Below the pieces are notes generated by a model. It searched no databases. It had not been told where the DNA came from and worked only from the letters and a program-made list of their open reading frames with translations. From NCBI RefSeq assembly GCF_035712445.1, contig NZ_DASTAT010000022.1:85892-149891 (forward strand): a DNA stretch of 64,000 nucleotides, written 5' to 3'. The stretch comes from Oligoflexus sp. (lineage in GTDB: Bacteria; Bdellovibrionota_B; Oligoflexia; Oligoflexales; Oligoflexaceae). Positions within the stretch are counted from its first letter, which is position 1, and the number at the start of each line of letters is the position of its first letter. The position numbers and the translations under genes were made by a program. This document shows, one piece after another, positions 44,661 through 53,035 of the stretch.

Positions 44661-45236
44661 TCAGAGCTGAAACAGAAGGTGGAGATTCGCCGTCCCACCG
44701 CGCAGATCCTCGCTGCCGAGGCCGAGCACCTGAAGGCCATTCAGATAGCGATAGGAAACACCGGCGCCGATCTGCATCCAGGGCGTGATATTCACACCGA
44801 CACCAACTTCAGGTTCGATCACAAATAGAAGGCGGCTCGTGTGGGAACCCTGGGCCGTTTCCACCTTGGCCTGTCCGGTTCCGACCAGCATCTGAAAATA
44901 ACCCTCCGTGATGCGATCGCCTTCCGGTGGATCACCGAAGACCACGCCGCCGTAACTCAATTCATAGGAAATATTCGAATCAAACTTCGTCGATCCGCTG
45001 CGATAGTAGGCCAAAGCCAGCTGCCGCTCGCCGCCCTCGCTCAGACCAAAACGGAAACCGTGAAGACGCAAAGTTTCGTCCCCCGGATTGGAATACTTGC
45101 CGGTCAATTCCAAAAAAGGACTCAGGCTTCCGCGTGCAAGCCCTTCACTGATGGACCCGGAACGGGCCTCATCTTCAGCGAATGCGGTTCCATTCAAAAG
45201 TCCTGTCAACAGGAAGACACAGGTCAAGAGGCGCAT
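44661..45236 (-). CDS. Exported beta-rich protein, probable small outer-membrane barrel
   Basis: 191 residues with a signal peptide (cleavage near AFA-ED). The mature chain has alternating strand-like segments (LALAYYRSGSTKFDSNISYELSYGG, IGAGVSYRYLNGLQVLGLG) and ends in ANLHLLFQL, hydrophobic at the last position though not the classic Phe, like an eight-stranded OM barrel. No specific family was recognised. GGGAG precedes the ATG. It converges with the LpoA-like gene, 14 bases apart. Confidence 0.7.
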   Translation of the reverse strand: MRLLTCVFLLTGLLNGTAFAEDEARSGSISEGLARGSLSPFLELTGKYSNPGDETLRLHGFRFGLSEGGERQLALAYYRSGSTKFDSNISYELSYGGVVFGDPPEGDRITEGYFQMLVGTGQAKVETAQGSHTSRLLFVIEPEVGVGVNITPWMQIGAGVSYRYLNGLQVLGLGSEDLRGGTANLHLLFQL

Positions 45237-45262
45237 GGTGTTTCATCTCCCATAAAGAAACA

Positions 45263-45283
45263 GCCCCACGATAGACGTGGGGC
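45263..45283 (-). terminator. Terminator after the pentapeptide-repeat gene
   Basis: An 8-base perfect stem (GCCCCACG with CGTGGGGC) and 5-base loop, followed on the minus strand by TGTTTCTTTAT. It lies between the pentapeptide-repeat gene and the downstream barrel-like gene, only 27 bases before that gene's start. Confidence 0.75.
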
Positions 45284-45322
45284 CGGCTCTTTGTCAATGA
45301 CGGGGATTTTCCACACAGCGTA

Positions 45323-46318
45323 TCAAAGATCATCCACATCCGTGATGAAGCTGGCTTCGGCGCAGCTGCCCTGCTTTTTCACGGCGGGCGGCAGGTCCGA
45401 ATCGCATACGGAGGCCCCCTTCACGAGAGATCCTTCAAGATTGGCGTTACGAAATTTCGCCTGCGTAAGGTCAGCATCCAGAAGTCGCGCGCCACGCAGA
45501 TCAGCGTTGACAAAAGAAGCGCCCAGAGCATTGATCCTCTGCAGGTTGGCCTGCGAAAAATCCGCCTTATCACAGCGGGCACTCATAAGATTGGCATGAC
45601 TAAGATTGGCGCGTGTCAGGCGCGTGCCTTCCAGCTGAGCGCCGGAAAGATTCGCTTCCAAAAGCAAGGCCATTGTGAGGTTGGCTCCACGCAGATCCAC
45701 CGAATCCAGGTTGGCTCGATTCAGGTTGACCCCGGTAAGGTCCGCGCCTTTCAGTATGCTGCTGGTCAGATCGAGTCCCGTCAGAACCTGGCCTTTCAAA
45801 TCCGTCCCGGAAAGATCGGTTTCAAAGAAGTTGGCTTCGCGCAGCTTGGCTCCGGAAAGCTTGGCATTCATCGCCTTGGTTCCATTCAGCTGCGCGCCCT
45901 TGAGGTCCGCATCGCGAAGATCGGCCTTGATAAGTTTAGCGTCCGTGAAAATCGTTCCACGCAGATTGGCTTTTTGCAATTTCGTGCCGGTAAGATCGGC
46001 TTCGGAAAAATCGGCCTCAGCAAGGTTCGCGCCGGTGAAATCCGCGCCGATCAGATTCGCGCCTTTGAAAACGGCGTGACTCAGATCACGACCGGCGAGG
46101 CGCACGCCGCGCAAATCCGCCTGTTCAAAGAGCACGCTGCGCAGGTCAAGGCCGGTCAGAGCTTCCCCTTGGAGCTTGCAGCCCTTGCAGTTGCGGGTAT
46201 CCAGTATGCGGGATTTGGTTTCGGCATCAAGGGCAAGAGTGGGAAAGGCCCATGCACTTATTATTAGGCCCAGCAGTGTCTGCACCCATTTTTGGCTGCC
46301 TGTTTGGGCTTTCATCAT
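45323..46318 (-). CDS. Exported pentapeptide-repeat protein
   Basis: 331 residues. A signal peptide (about 1-30) is followed by about 50 consecutive pentapeptide units A(D/N)LxG / A(N/D)L (ANLAEADFSEADLTGTKLQ style), predicted to fold into a right-handed quadrilateral beta-helix. Export of such a protein is less common than the cytoplasmic MfpA/Qnr type, so gyrase protection is not expected. Cys residues occur near both ends (NCKGCKL and CDSDLPP...GSCAEA) and could form disulfides. Function unknown. Confidence 0.88.
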   Translation of the reverse strand: MMKAQTGSQKWVQTLLGLIISAWAFPTLALDAETKSRILDTRNCKGCKLQGEALTGLDLRSVLFEQADLRGVRLAGRDLSHAVFKGANLIGADFTGANLAEADFSEADLTGTKLQKANLRGTIFTDAKLIKADLRDADLKGAQLNGTKAMNAKLSGAKLREANFFETDLSGTDLKGQVLTGLDLTSSILKGADLTGVNLNRANLDSVDLRGANLTMALLLEANLSGAQLEGTRLTRANLSHANLMSARCDKADFSQANLQRINALGASFVNADLRGARLLDADLTQAKFRNANLEGSLVKGASVCDSDLPPAVKKQGSCAEASFITDVDDL

Positions 46319-46477
46319 TGTGTCCTCAGCTTCTCTAGTTCGGGTTTTTGGCCCTATGGCCGCTCATGCCTCCCTATCGGCGTCCGAACGGACCTGTAAA
46401 AAAAATCCGGGGATCCTCCTTTTTTCCGGCTTTTACGCGCCGGATTAAAGTTTTGGGAAATTTTCGCGACAGAAGAA

Positions 46478-47302
46478 TTATTTCGGAGAAGCAGATTCTT
46501 TCGCGACGTCCAGAGCCTGCGTCTTCTCAAGACCCAGGCTTTTCAGGTAAGGCCGCAGCTGATCAATGCTGGCATCCAGCCTTGTAAAAAGAATTTTTCG
46601 CAGAGGCTGCGGCGCTGTCGCTTCCGTTCCCAAAAGGCTCATGACCCGCTGGGCGATAGCGGAACCCGAATCGACAAGGGTGATGCCAGGCAGCACGGCT
46701 TGCAGTTCGTCAGGGACCAGGGGAAAATGCGTGCAGCCCAAAACGATGGTATCCGGGATCGGCGTCGCATCCAAAAAAGGCTGGCAGATGGTTTTGAGTT
46801 CACCCAGGGGCAGCGCCTCGCCGCGCAGTTTACGCTCGACGAGCTCCACCAGCCGCGAACTGCCTACGCGCACGACATGGCAATCCTTGGCAAAGTCTTG
46901 AATCAAGCCATCGGTATAAACGCGTTTCACGGTTCCCGGCGTCGCCAGAAGTCCTATGACCCGATTTTTGCTCAAAGCCGCAGCGGGTTTGATGGCCGGA
47001 ACCACACCGACAACGGGAAAGGAGACTTCCGAGCGAATCTGCGGCAGCACGATGGTACTGGCTGTATTGCAGGCGATGACCAAAATCTTCGGTGTATAAA
47101 GCTGCAGGGCCTCGGCAATCACCGCGCTGACGCGCTGCTGAAGCCATTCTGGAGTTTTGTCGCCATAAGGCAGGCCGGCGTTATCCGCGACATACACAAA
47201 ACTCAGCTGCGGACGCAGCCGCAGGATTTCATGAAGGACACTCAGTCCCCCCACTCCGGAGTCAAAAATAAGCGCATCGATCGCGTGTTTGGTCGGGTTC
47301 AT
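46478..47302 (-). CDS. murI: Glutamate racemase
   Basis: 274 residues. Supplies D-glutamate for peptidoglycan. Conserved segments: FDSGVGGLSVLHE, the first catalytic Cys in VIACNTAS, and the second in VLGCTHFPL; YVADNAGLPYGDK matches the substrate-binding loop. An upstream in-frame GTG at 47311 is an alternative start. Divergently placed from gluQ with a 76-base gap. Confidence 0.95.
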   Translation of the reverse strand: MNPTKHAIDALIFDSGVGGLSVLHEILRLRPQLSFVYVADNAGLPYGDKTPEWLQQRVSAVIAEALQLYTPKILVIACNTASTIVLPQIRSEVSFPVVGVVPAIKPAAALSKNRVIGLLATPGTVKRVYTDGLIQDFAKDCHVVRVGSSRLVELVERKLRGEALPLGELKTICQPFLDATPIPDTIVLGCTHFPLVPDELQAVLPGITLVDSGSAIAQRVMSLLGTEATAPQPLRKILFTRLDASIDQLRPYLKSLGLEKTQALDVAKESASPK

Positions 47303-47378
47303 GAGTCTCACTGCGCAAAAACGTCATTGCCCTTATCATACGTAAAATCCGTTGCTCTTGGAAGGCAAAGTCTCCAGA

Positions 47379-48302
47379 ATGAAGAGCGGATCAACCCCTT
47401 GTGAGGCGCATGTGCTGGCGGAAATTCGCCAACAACTCCGAAACTTGCCCCCCGGACTGCGCACACGTTTCGCGCCCAGTCCGACCGGCTATCTGCATCT
47501 CGGCCATGCAGCTTCGGCGGTTTTTGTCTGGGGCATAGCCCAGGCCATCGACGCCGAAATCGTTCTGCGCATCGAGGATCACGATCGGGGCCGGGTTCGC
47601 CCTGAATACGAAAAAGCCATCATCGAGGATCTGCTCTGGCTCGGCCTGATCGCAAAGCCGACGTTTTTCCGCCAGAGCGATCACTGGGATCGTTATCAAA
47701 ATAAAATGGAAGACGCGCGCGCCCGCGGGCTGGTGTATGCATGCACCTGCAGTCGGCGTGAGATTCAGGAGCGCACAGGGGAAGATTCGCGGGAAGAGCT
47801 GCGCTATGACGGTCATTGCCGTGACCTTAACCATCCCGATCATCAGGCGGGCCTTAGAATTCGAATGGAACCGCAGGATCTTTCCTTCACTGATCTTTGG
47901 ACCGGACCTCAGGGGCAAAAACCCAGTGAGCAATGCGGGGATGTCTTGATTCGCGATCGCGACGGCTATTGGACTTATAACTTTGCCGTGAGCATCGACG
48001 ATGCCGCCGAGGACATCGACCTTATCATCCGGGGTCAGGATCTTTTATCCGCCACAGGACGGCAACTCCAGTTGCGTTCGATTTTTGCTATTACAAAACC
48101 GCTTCGTTTCATACATCATCCTTTGATCTGGGAAAGTCCCGAACGGAAATTATCCAAACGCAACGGTTCGACCAGTCTGCGCCACCTGCGCGAGCAGGGG
48201 CATTCCGCCGCGATGATTCTGGGCCAGGCCGCCCATTCCGTCGGTCTTTTGCCAAAGCCCGAACCTGTCGCGGCCCACGAACTGAAAGGGCTCTTCGCAT
48301 GA
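47379..48302 (+). CDS. gluQ: Glutamyl-Q tRNA(Asp) synthetase
   Basis: 307 residues; a truncated glutamyl-tRNA synthetase without anticodon-binding domain that glutamylates queuosine in tRNA-Asp. HIGH-type motif HLGH in APSPTGYLHLGHAAS, zinc-type Cys cluster YACTCSRRE...YDGHC, and KLSKR (KMSKS-type). A TTG at 47352 is another possible start. The stop overlaps the thiL ATG by four bases. It could also be a short GltX-like enzyme, but size and zinc module favour GluQ. Confidence 0.9.
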   Translation: MKSGSTPCEAHVLAEIRQQLRNLPPGLRTRFAPSPTGYLHLGHAASAVFVWGIAQAIDAEIVLRIEDHDRGRVRPEYEKAIIEDLLWLGLIAKPTFFRQSDHWDRYQNKMEDARARGLVYACTCSRREIQERTGEDSREELRYDGHCRDLNHPDHQAGLRIRMEPQDLSFTDLWTGPQGQKPSEQCGDVLIRDRDGYWTYNFAVSIDDAAEDIDLIIRGQDLLSATGRQLQLRSIFAITKPLRFIHHPLIWESPERKLSKRNGSTSLRHLREQGHSAAMILGQAAHSVGLLPKPEPVAAHELKGLFA

Positions 48303-49213
48303 AAGAAAATAAAATCATTGAGCAGCTGACTCGCCAGTGCCCGGATAATGCCAGCGTCAAGCTCGGCATCGGTGATGACAGCGCGGTCCTGCGTCCGAGC
48401 GAACGCGACCAGCTTGTCTGTGCGGATATGCTGATGGAAGGCGTGCATTTTCTGATCGACGCTCATAACATCGAAAAGATTGGCCATAAGGCACTGGCGG
48501 TGAATCTTTCCGATATCGCCGCGATGGGTGGAGAAGCGTTGTCCGCTTATATCTGCCTCGCGCTGCCACGGGCACGGGCTGAATCACGCTTTATCGAGCG
48601 GCTCTATACGGGCTTTGCCCAGCTCGCTCAGAGATTTCAGGTCGCCATTGCTGGTGGGGATACGAATATCTGGGAAGGCCCGCTGGTGATATCGGTGACG
48701 GTGGTCGGGGCCGTTCATGAAAAAGGCGCGATCACCCGCCGCGGTGCGCAGATCGGTGATGTGGTGATGGTCACGGGTGAATTGGGCGGCAGCATCGAAG
48801 GGCATCATTTGGATTTCATGCCGCGGCTTCATGAAGCCAAGGTTCTGATGGATGGCTGCACGCTGCACAGCATGATCGATGTTTCCGATGGGCTGGGAAA
48901 AGACCTGCGCGATATCTGTCGACAGAGCGGTGTGGCTGCGGTTTTGGAAGCCGAGCGTCTGCCTTTGCGCGCGCCGCTTCGGGCCATGCCTCAGGCGGAA
49001 GCCCTGCATCATGCCCTGGCCGATGGTGAGGATTTCGAACTCTGTTTCACCTTGAGTGAGAAGGAAGCCGAGCGTCTGGAGGCGCGAGCTGATGTCCGCT
49101 GTTATCGCATTGGCCGCATCACTGCGGGCGAGGGACTTTACTGGGGGCATGGGCTGCAGAAAGGTGAAGCCATTCATGCCGTAGGCTATGAGCACGGAAA
49201 GGGGCCGGCATGA
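48299..49213 (+). CDS. thiL: Thiamine-monophosphate kinase
   Basis: 304 residues. Phosphorylates thiamine phosphate to the active cofactor thiamine diphosphate. Family segments: GIGDDSAVL (metal Asp pair), NLSDIAAMGGEA, AIAGGDTN, and MIDVSDGLGKDL. The gene is translationally coupled to gluQ upstream (ATGA) and to the SprT-like gene downstream (ATGA); no other thiamine gene is nearby, so the operon is metabolically mixed. Confidence 0.95.
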   Translation: MKENKIIEQLTRQCPDNASVKLGIGDDSAVLRPSERDQLVCADMLMEGVHFLIDAHNIEKIGHKALAVNLSDIAAMGGEALSAYICLALPRARAESRFIERLYTGFAQLAQRFQVAIAGGDTNIWEGPLVISVTVVGAVHEKGAITRRGAQIGDVVMVTGELGGSIEGHHLDFMPRLHEAKVLMDGCTLHSMIDVSDGLGKDLRDICRQSGVAAVLEAERLPLRAPLRAMPQAEALHHALADGEDFELCFTLSEKEAERLEARADVRCYRIGRITAGEGLYWGHGLQKGEAIHAVGYEHGKGPA

Positions 49214-50337
49214 AAGGTCCCGGACTGCACGAGAGTTTCGAGGATTACCTGGAGCGCTGCTGGACGCAGCAGCTGGTGCGCGAGGCGCATGAGGCGCTGT
49301 CCTATTACCGTATCCGCATACCGATGCCGGTCTTTTTTTTGACGCGTGATAGTCAGCGCTATGGAGTGTTCGATCCGCTGCATTACAGCATCGGCATGAG
49401 CCGCGTCCTGATTGAAAAGCATCCTTGGGATTTGGTGCTGGAAGTCCTGAAGCATGAACTCGCCCATGCCCTGGTGTTTCAACAGTACGGGCATGATGAT
49501 AGCGTGCACGGGGAATTTTTCGCCAAGGCCTGTGAACGCCTTGGCGTTGCACCGTGGGCCCGTCATGCGACGATCGAATTGGATCCGGCGGCGGCCATGG
49601 CCGCGCATCGCGAGCTGGATCCTGAAGAGGAAAAACTTCTGAGGCGGGTCGAAAAACTTTTATCCCTGGCCGCCAGCGGCAATGAAAACGAGGCCAGCCT
49701 TGCCATGCAAAGAGCGCGGGAGCTTTGCGCGCGGCATCATCTGGAGTCCCTCGCGGCGCATAAGAAGCAGGACTACACCTATGTGGTCGTGCATCATCGC
49801 AAAAAGCAGATCGCGACCTGGCAGTGGAGCATCTTCAATCTTCTGAATGAATATTTCTTTGTCAGCTGCATCTCGCGGAATCTTTTCGATGCCAAGGACC
49901 TGACGCATTATAAAGTCGTCGACATCATGGGCACGCGCGAGAACGTGCAGATGGCCGAGTATGCCTATTGGTTTTTGTATCAGCAGCTGCCCTTGCTCTT
50001 CGATCAATTCCGCAAAGGCAAAGGGATTCAGCCCCGGAATGCGCGCAACTCCTTTTATATGGGGGTCCTGCGCGGCTTTGCGGAGAAGCTTAAAAAACAG
50101 CAAAAGGAAATGGCCCAGAACACTGAAGCGCGGAAGCAGACCGAACTCGTCCTGGTCGCCGAGGCCGAACTGCAGGATTTCGTACGCGTGCGTTTTCCGT
50201 CCATCACCGGCGGCAGCGGCCGCAGCGTGAGCGTTTCGGAAGAGGCGTATAATTCCGGGAAGGATCGCGGCCGCGAACTCACTCTGCATCGTGGTATTCA
50301 TCAGCAGCACTCAGGTGGTGTCAGGCTGCTGCGCTGA
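49210..50337 (+). CDS. SprT-like zinc-metallopeptidase domain plus DUF2786-type domain
   Basis: 375 residues. The first 130 residues match a SprT-like domain with KHELAHALVF (HExxH) and a third His in VHGEFF. Residues about 140-190 match the DUF2786 helical segment (EEKLLRRVEKLLSLAASGNENEASLAMQRARELCARHHL), which often accompanies it, followed by a mixed helical region. SprT relatives act on DNA-protein crosslinks in eukaryotes; the bacterial fusion has no settled role. The gene overlaps thiL by four bases. Its C-terminal codons fall inside a degenerate copy of the 50-bp tandem repeat. Confidence 0.82.
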   Translation: MKGPGLHESFEDYLERCWTQQLVREAHEALSYYRIRIPMPVFFLTRDSQRYGVFDPLHYSIGMSRVLIEKHPWDLVLEVLKHELAHALVFQQYGHDDSVHGEFFAKACERLGVAPWARHATIELDPAAAMAAHRELDPEEEKLLRRVEKLLSLAASGNENEASLAMQRARELCARHHLESLAAHKKQDYTYVVVHHRKKQIATWQWSIFNLLNEYFFVSCISRNLFDAKDLTHYKVVDIMGTRENVQMAEYAYWFLYQQLPLLFDQFRKGKGIQPRNARNSFYMGVLRGFAEKLKKQQKEMAQNTEARKQTELVLVAEAELQDFVRVRFPSITGGSGRSVSVSEEAYNSGKDRGRELTLHRGIHQQHSGGVRLLR

Positions 50338-50440
50338 TTATCGCCGTCCGCATCAGCAACACACTGGTGCCAGGGCTGCTGCGCTGATTATCGCCGTCCG
50401 CATCAGCAACACACTGGTGTCAGGGCTGCTGCGCTGATCA
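50299..50440. repeat. 50-bp direct tandem repeat, about 2.5 copies
   Basis: CTGCTGCGCTGATTATCGCC begins at 50326 and again at 50376; a third copy starts at 50426 and diverges after GCTGATCA. The spacing is exactly 50 bases and the units are nearly identical. A degenerate half-copy at 50299-50337 is part of the coding end of the SprT-like gene, including its stop codon. Each unit can form a short GCTG/CAGC hairpin. No spacers, so this is not CRISPR. From 50441 to the next gene at 50599 nothing else was recognised. Confidence 0.9.
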
Positions 50441-50598
50441 CTGCCCATGCTCTGGACAGACAGGCCGGAGCGCTCTTTTCCGTTTTACCAGCCAGCCTCA
50501 TTCCTTAGCGCCCCTTTTTCCGTGGAACAACTTTTGTAAGCTCATGCACCAAGCCTCAAACATTTCACGAATTATTTCCCCAGGTAAGAGGAGTGGGC

Positions 50599-51321
50599 AT
50601 GAGTATCGCGAAAGTTCCAGCCGGTCGTGGAGCAGCCTGGATTGGTCAATCCATCAGTCTTGTCACCGCCCGCCCCGTCGCATGGATCGGCGGCACAGCG
50701 GTGGCGATTGGTTTGAACTTCACCCTTGGCTGGATTCCTGTCATAGGCTGGATCTTGAACCAGCTGATCCAATTCCTTGTGATCATCCTCGCCTTTCATT
50801 TTGCGCAAGCGCAGATGCGCGGCGAAGACTTTGACCTGGATACCGCGCTCGATCATACGAAAAGCCGGCTCTCCCGCCTGGTCCTCATGATGGCGATCAG
50901 CACGCTCCTCTTTTTCATCTGTGCCCTGCCTGTCCTGGGCGCCCTCGTGGCCGCAGGCGGCATCGACTTTCTGATGCAGCAGCAAACCCATATGCCCGAA
51001 CTGTCCTGGACCTCGAGCCTCATCATCGCCTTCGGTGGCCTTGTGAGCGGCATCGCATCCACGGTGGCCTTCGCGGCGACCTGCTTCACGACGCCTTTGA
51101 TCCTGTTTCAAAATCAAAGCATCGGCAATGCCCTGCGCTTAAGCCTGAATGCTGTCCGCCGCAATCTCGGGCCGCTCCTGATTTTCACTGTCCTGATCGT
51201 CCTCTTCCTGGCGGTCTGTGCGATACCCCTTGGACTGGGGCTGATCTTCGGTTTGCCGACCGCCCTCGCATCTCTTTACGTGGTCTATGAAGAGCTTTTG
51301 GGCAAGGCCGAAGCCCTGTGA
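50599..51321 (+). CDS. Integral membrane protein, unknown family
   Basis: About 240 residues with six to seven hydrophobic helices (for example 20-45, 45-65, 95-125, 140-165, 190-220). AGGAG is ideally placed before the ATG at 50599. The overall look (repeated long hydrophobic helices with few charges and a C-terminal short tail) is shared with BPSS1780/YciC-type proteins, but no signature allows a firm call. The following gene is 39 bases downstream and could be co-transcribed. Confidence 0.7.
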   Translation: MSIAKVPAGRGAAWIGQSISLVTARPVAWIGGTAVAIGLNFTLGWIPVIGWILNQLIQFLVIILAFHFAQAQMRGEDFDLDTALDHTKSRLSRLVLMMAISTLLFFICALPVLGALVAAGGIDFLMQQQTHMPELSWTSSLIIAFGGLVSGIASTVAFAATCFTTPLILFQNQSIGNALRLSLNAVRRNLGPLLIFTVLIVLFLAVCAIPLGLGLIFGLPTALASLYVVYEELLGKAEAL

Positions 51322-51360
51322 TACAATGAGTTTTCAGCGCAAAAAGGAAAGCCACCGGCG

Positions 51361-52062
51361 ATGAAAACTCTCGGCAAGATTCTGCTCGTCCTGACCTGTC
51401 TGGCTCTTTTCCTGGCCTTCGTCCGCTGGCAGTTCCGTGATTTTTCCTGGACCAGCTGCTCGAATGTCCGCCTTTATTTTCTCGGCATGGGCTGGACCGC
51501 ACCGCTTTTAATCTATCTCGGTTTCGTCAGCTCATCCTTCGCCCTGGTCCCCGGCACGCTTTTGGCTTTGCTCACTGGCCTCATCTACGGCTGGGTCTGG
51601 GGCTCGGCTTTGGCGTTGGCCGGCATCAGCAGTGGGGCCATACTCGCTTTTTTCATCAGCCGAACCCTGGCGCGCGAGCCTTTCGCCAAACTTTTGCAGC
51701 ATCGCAGCTGGTACATCCGCCTGCAAAGCATGCTCCGTGATAATGGGCTGGGCTTCATCATGCTCGTACGCCTTGTTCCGCTTTTTCCCTTCACAGGCCT
51801 CAATTTCGCCTGCGGACTCCTGCCGATCCGCGTGACCGATTATGTGCTGGGTTCCCTGCTCGGCATGCTGCCTGGCACCTTTGTTTACAACTATCTGGGC
51901 CATACCGGCTGTCAACTCGTCGAACCTTTGATGCGCGGGAATTTTCGCGAGGTGCATATCCCCGTCGAGCTACGCTGGCAGCTCGGTACAGCGCTTGCCT
52001 GTCTTCTTCTTTTGAGTAGCACGCCTCTTCTTTGGCAGCTGCGAAACCGCAGAAAACGCTAG
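51361..52062 (+). CDS. TVP38/TMEM64 (VTT/DedA-like) membrane protein
   Basis: 233 residues, about five to six transmembrane segments. The VTT domain is shown by LLALLTGLIYGWVWGSALALAGISSGAILAFFISRTL, the R-x-x-P-x-F-P-F segment (RLVPLFPFTGLNFACGLLPI) and GMLPGTFVYNYLG. Bacterial relatives are thought to move or scramble lipids such as undecaprenyl phosphate, but this subfamily is untested here. Ends with a basic cytoplasmic tail (RNRRKR). Confidence 0.9.
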   Translation: MKTLGKILLVLTCLALFLAFVRWQFRDFSWTSCSNVRLYFLGMGWTAPLLIYLGFVSSSFALVPGTLLALLTGLIYGWVWGSALALAGISSGAILAFFISRTLAREPFAKLLQHRSWYIRLQSMLRDNGLGFIMLVRLVPLFPFTGLNFACGLLPIRVTDYVLGSLLGMLPGTFVYNYLGHTGCQLVEPLMRGNFREVHIPVELRWQLGTALACLLLLSSTPLLWQLRNRRKR

Positions 52063-52151
52063 TTTCATAGTGAAGATTCCAGCATAATCGCCCCCGACGG
52101 TTGGCCCAGGACTGGCAATCGTGACGTGGCGTTTGGAAAGGAATTCTCAGC

Positions 52152-52931
52152 ATGGCTTTTGACAAGTACCTCTATTATGCGCGCTCGGTTCAATCACCCG
52201 ATGTGGATGCAGCGTTTTTGGATCGTGTGTATCGCGAAATTCGTGGTCAGGAAGCCAAGGTTTTGGGCGAGGATTTCTGTGCCGCCTTTTCTCTTTGCTG
52301 CGAGTGGGCCAAACTGAATCCGGAAAAAATCGCCTATGGCATCGATCTGGATCCTGAGCCCTTGGAATATGGCCGCGCTCATTATTTGAATCTTCTGACC
52401 CCTGAGCAGCAAAAGCGCGTGCATACGCTGCAGATGGACGTCATGAATCCTGAGCTGCCGCGCGCCGACATCATCGCGCCGCTGAATTTTTCCTATTTCG
52501 GCTTTAAAAAGCGCGAGGACCTCAAGCGTTATTTTCAGGCCGCCTACAATCGCCTGAATGACAAGGGTCTTCTGATCATGGACTGCTTCGGCGGTCAATC
52601 CTGTATGGAACCCAATGAGCATGAAACCGAGTATGATGATTTCAGCTACTATTGGGACCAGGACACCTTCGATCCTTTGACCAATGAAGCGATGTTCTAT
52701 ATCCACTACCGCCCGAAAGGCCAGAAGAAGATGAAGAATGTCTTCACCTATGACTGGCGCCTCTGGAGCCTGCCCGAGCTGCGGGATCTTCTTGAGGAGA
52801 TCGGCTTCAAGAAAGTGCACTACTACTGGGAAGGCACCGATGAAGACGGTGAAGGCGACGGCAATTTCAACAAGATCGAAAAAGGCGAGATCTGCGACAG
52901 CTGGGTCGCCTATATCGTCGGCGAAAAATAA
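52152..52931 (+). CDS. Class I SAM-dependent methyltransferase
   Basis: 259 residues. Rossmann-type order with AYGIDLDPEPLEYGRAH (acidic end of strand 2, binds the ribose) and APLNFSYFGFKKREDLKRYF at the motif IV region; the usual glycine-rich GxGxG is replaced by LGEDFCAAFS, so cofactor contact is unusual. The C-terminal part is acidic (EGTDEDGEGDGN). Substrate unknown. A weak AGGA lies upstream of the ATG. Confidence 0.78.
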   Translation: MAFDKYLYYARSVQSPDVDAAFLDRVYREIRGQEAKVLGEDFCAAFSLCCEWAKLNPEKIAYGIDLDPEPLEYGRAHYLNLLTPEQQKRVHTLQMDVMNPELPRADIIAPLNFSYFGFKKREDLKRYFQAAYNRLNDKGLLIMDCFGGQSCMEPNEHETEYDDFSYYWDQDTFDPLTNEAMFYIHYRPKGQKKMKNVFTYDWRLWSLPELRDLLEEIGFKKVHYYWEGTDEDGEGDGNFNKIEKGEICDSWVAYIVGEK

Positions 52932-53035
52932 GCTTTCCGGCAGCCCAGGTCCGCTGGGCATTATTTTCCCTCTTGGATAAACCGCATTCGGTCGATTACG
53001 AGCCTGTGGAATTCAATTCTTGACCAGGGCCTGTG

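Noticed and set aside
45323-46318. Qnr/MfpA-type gyrase protection protein
   Set aside because: The pentapeptide protein has an export signal, so it would not meet gyrase.
50299-50440. CRISPR array at the 50-bp repeats
   Set aside because: Direct tandem copies with no spacers, no cas genes, and a copy within a coding end.
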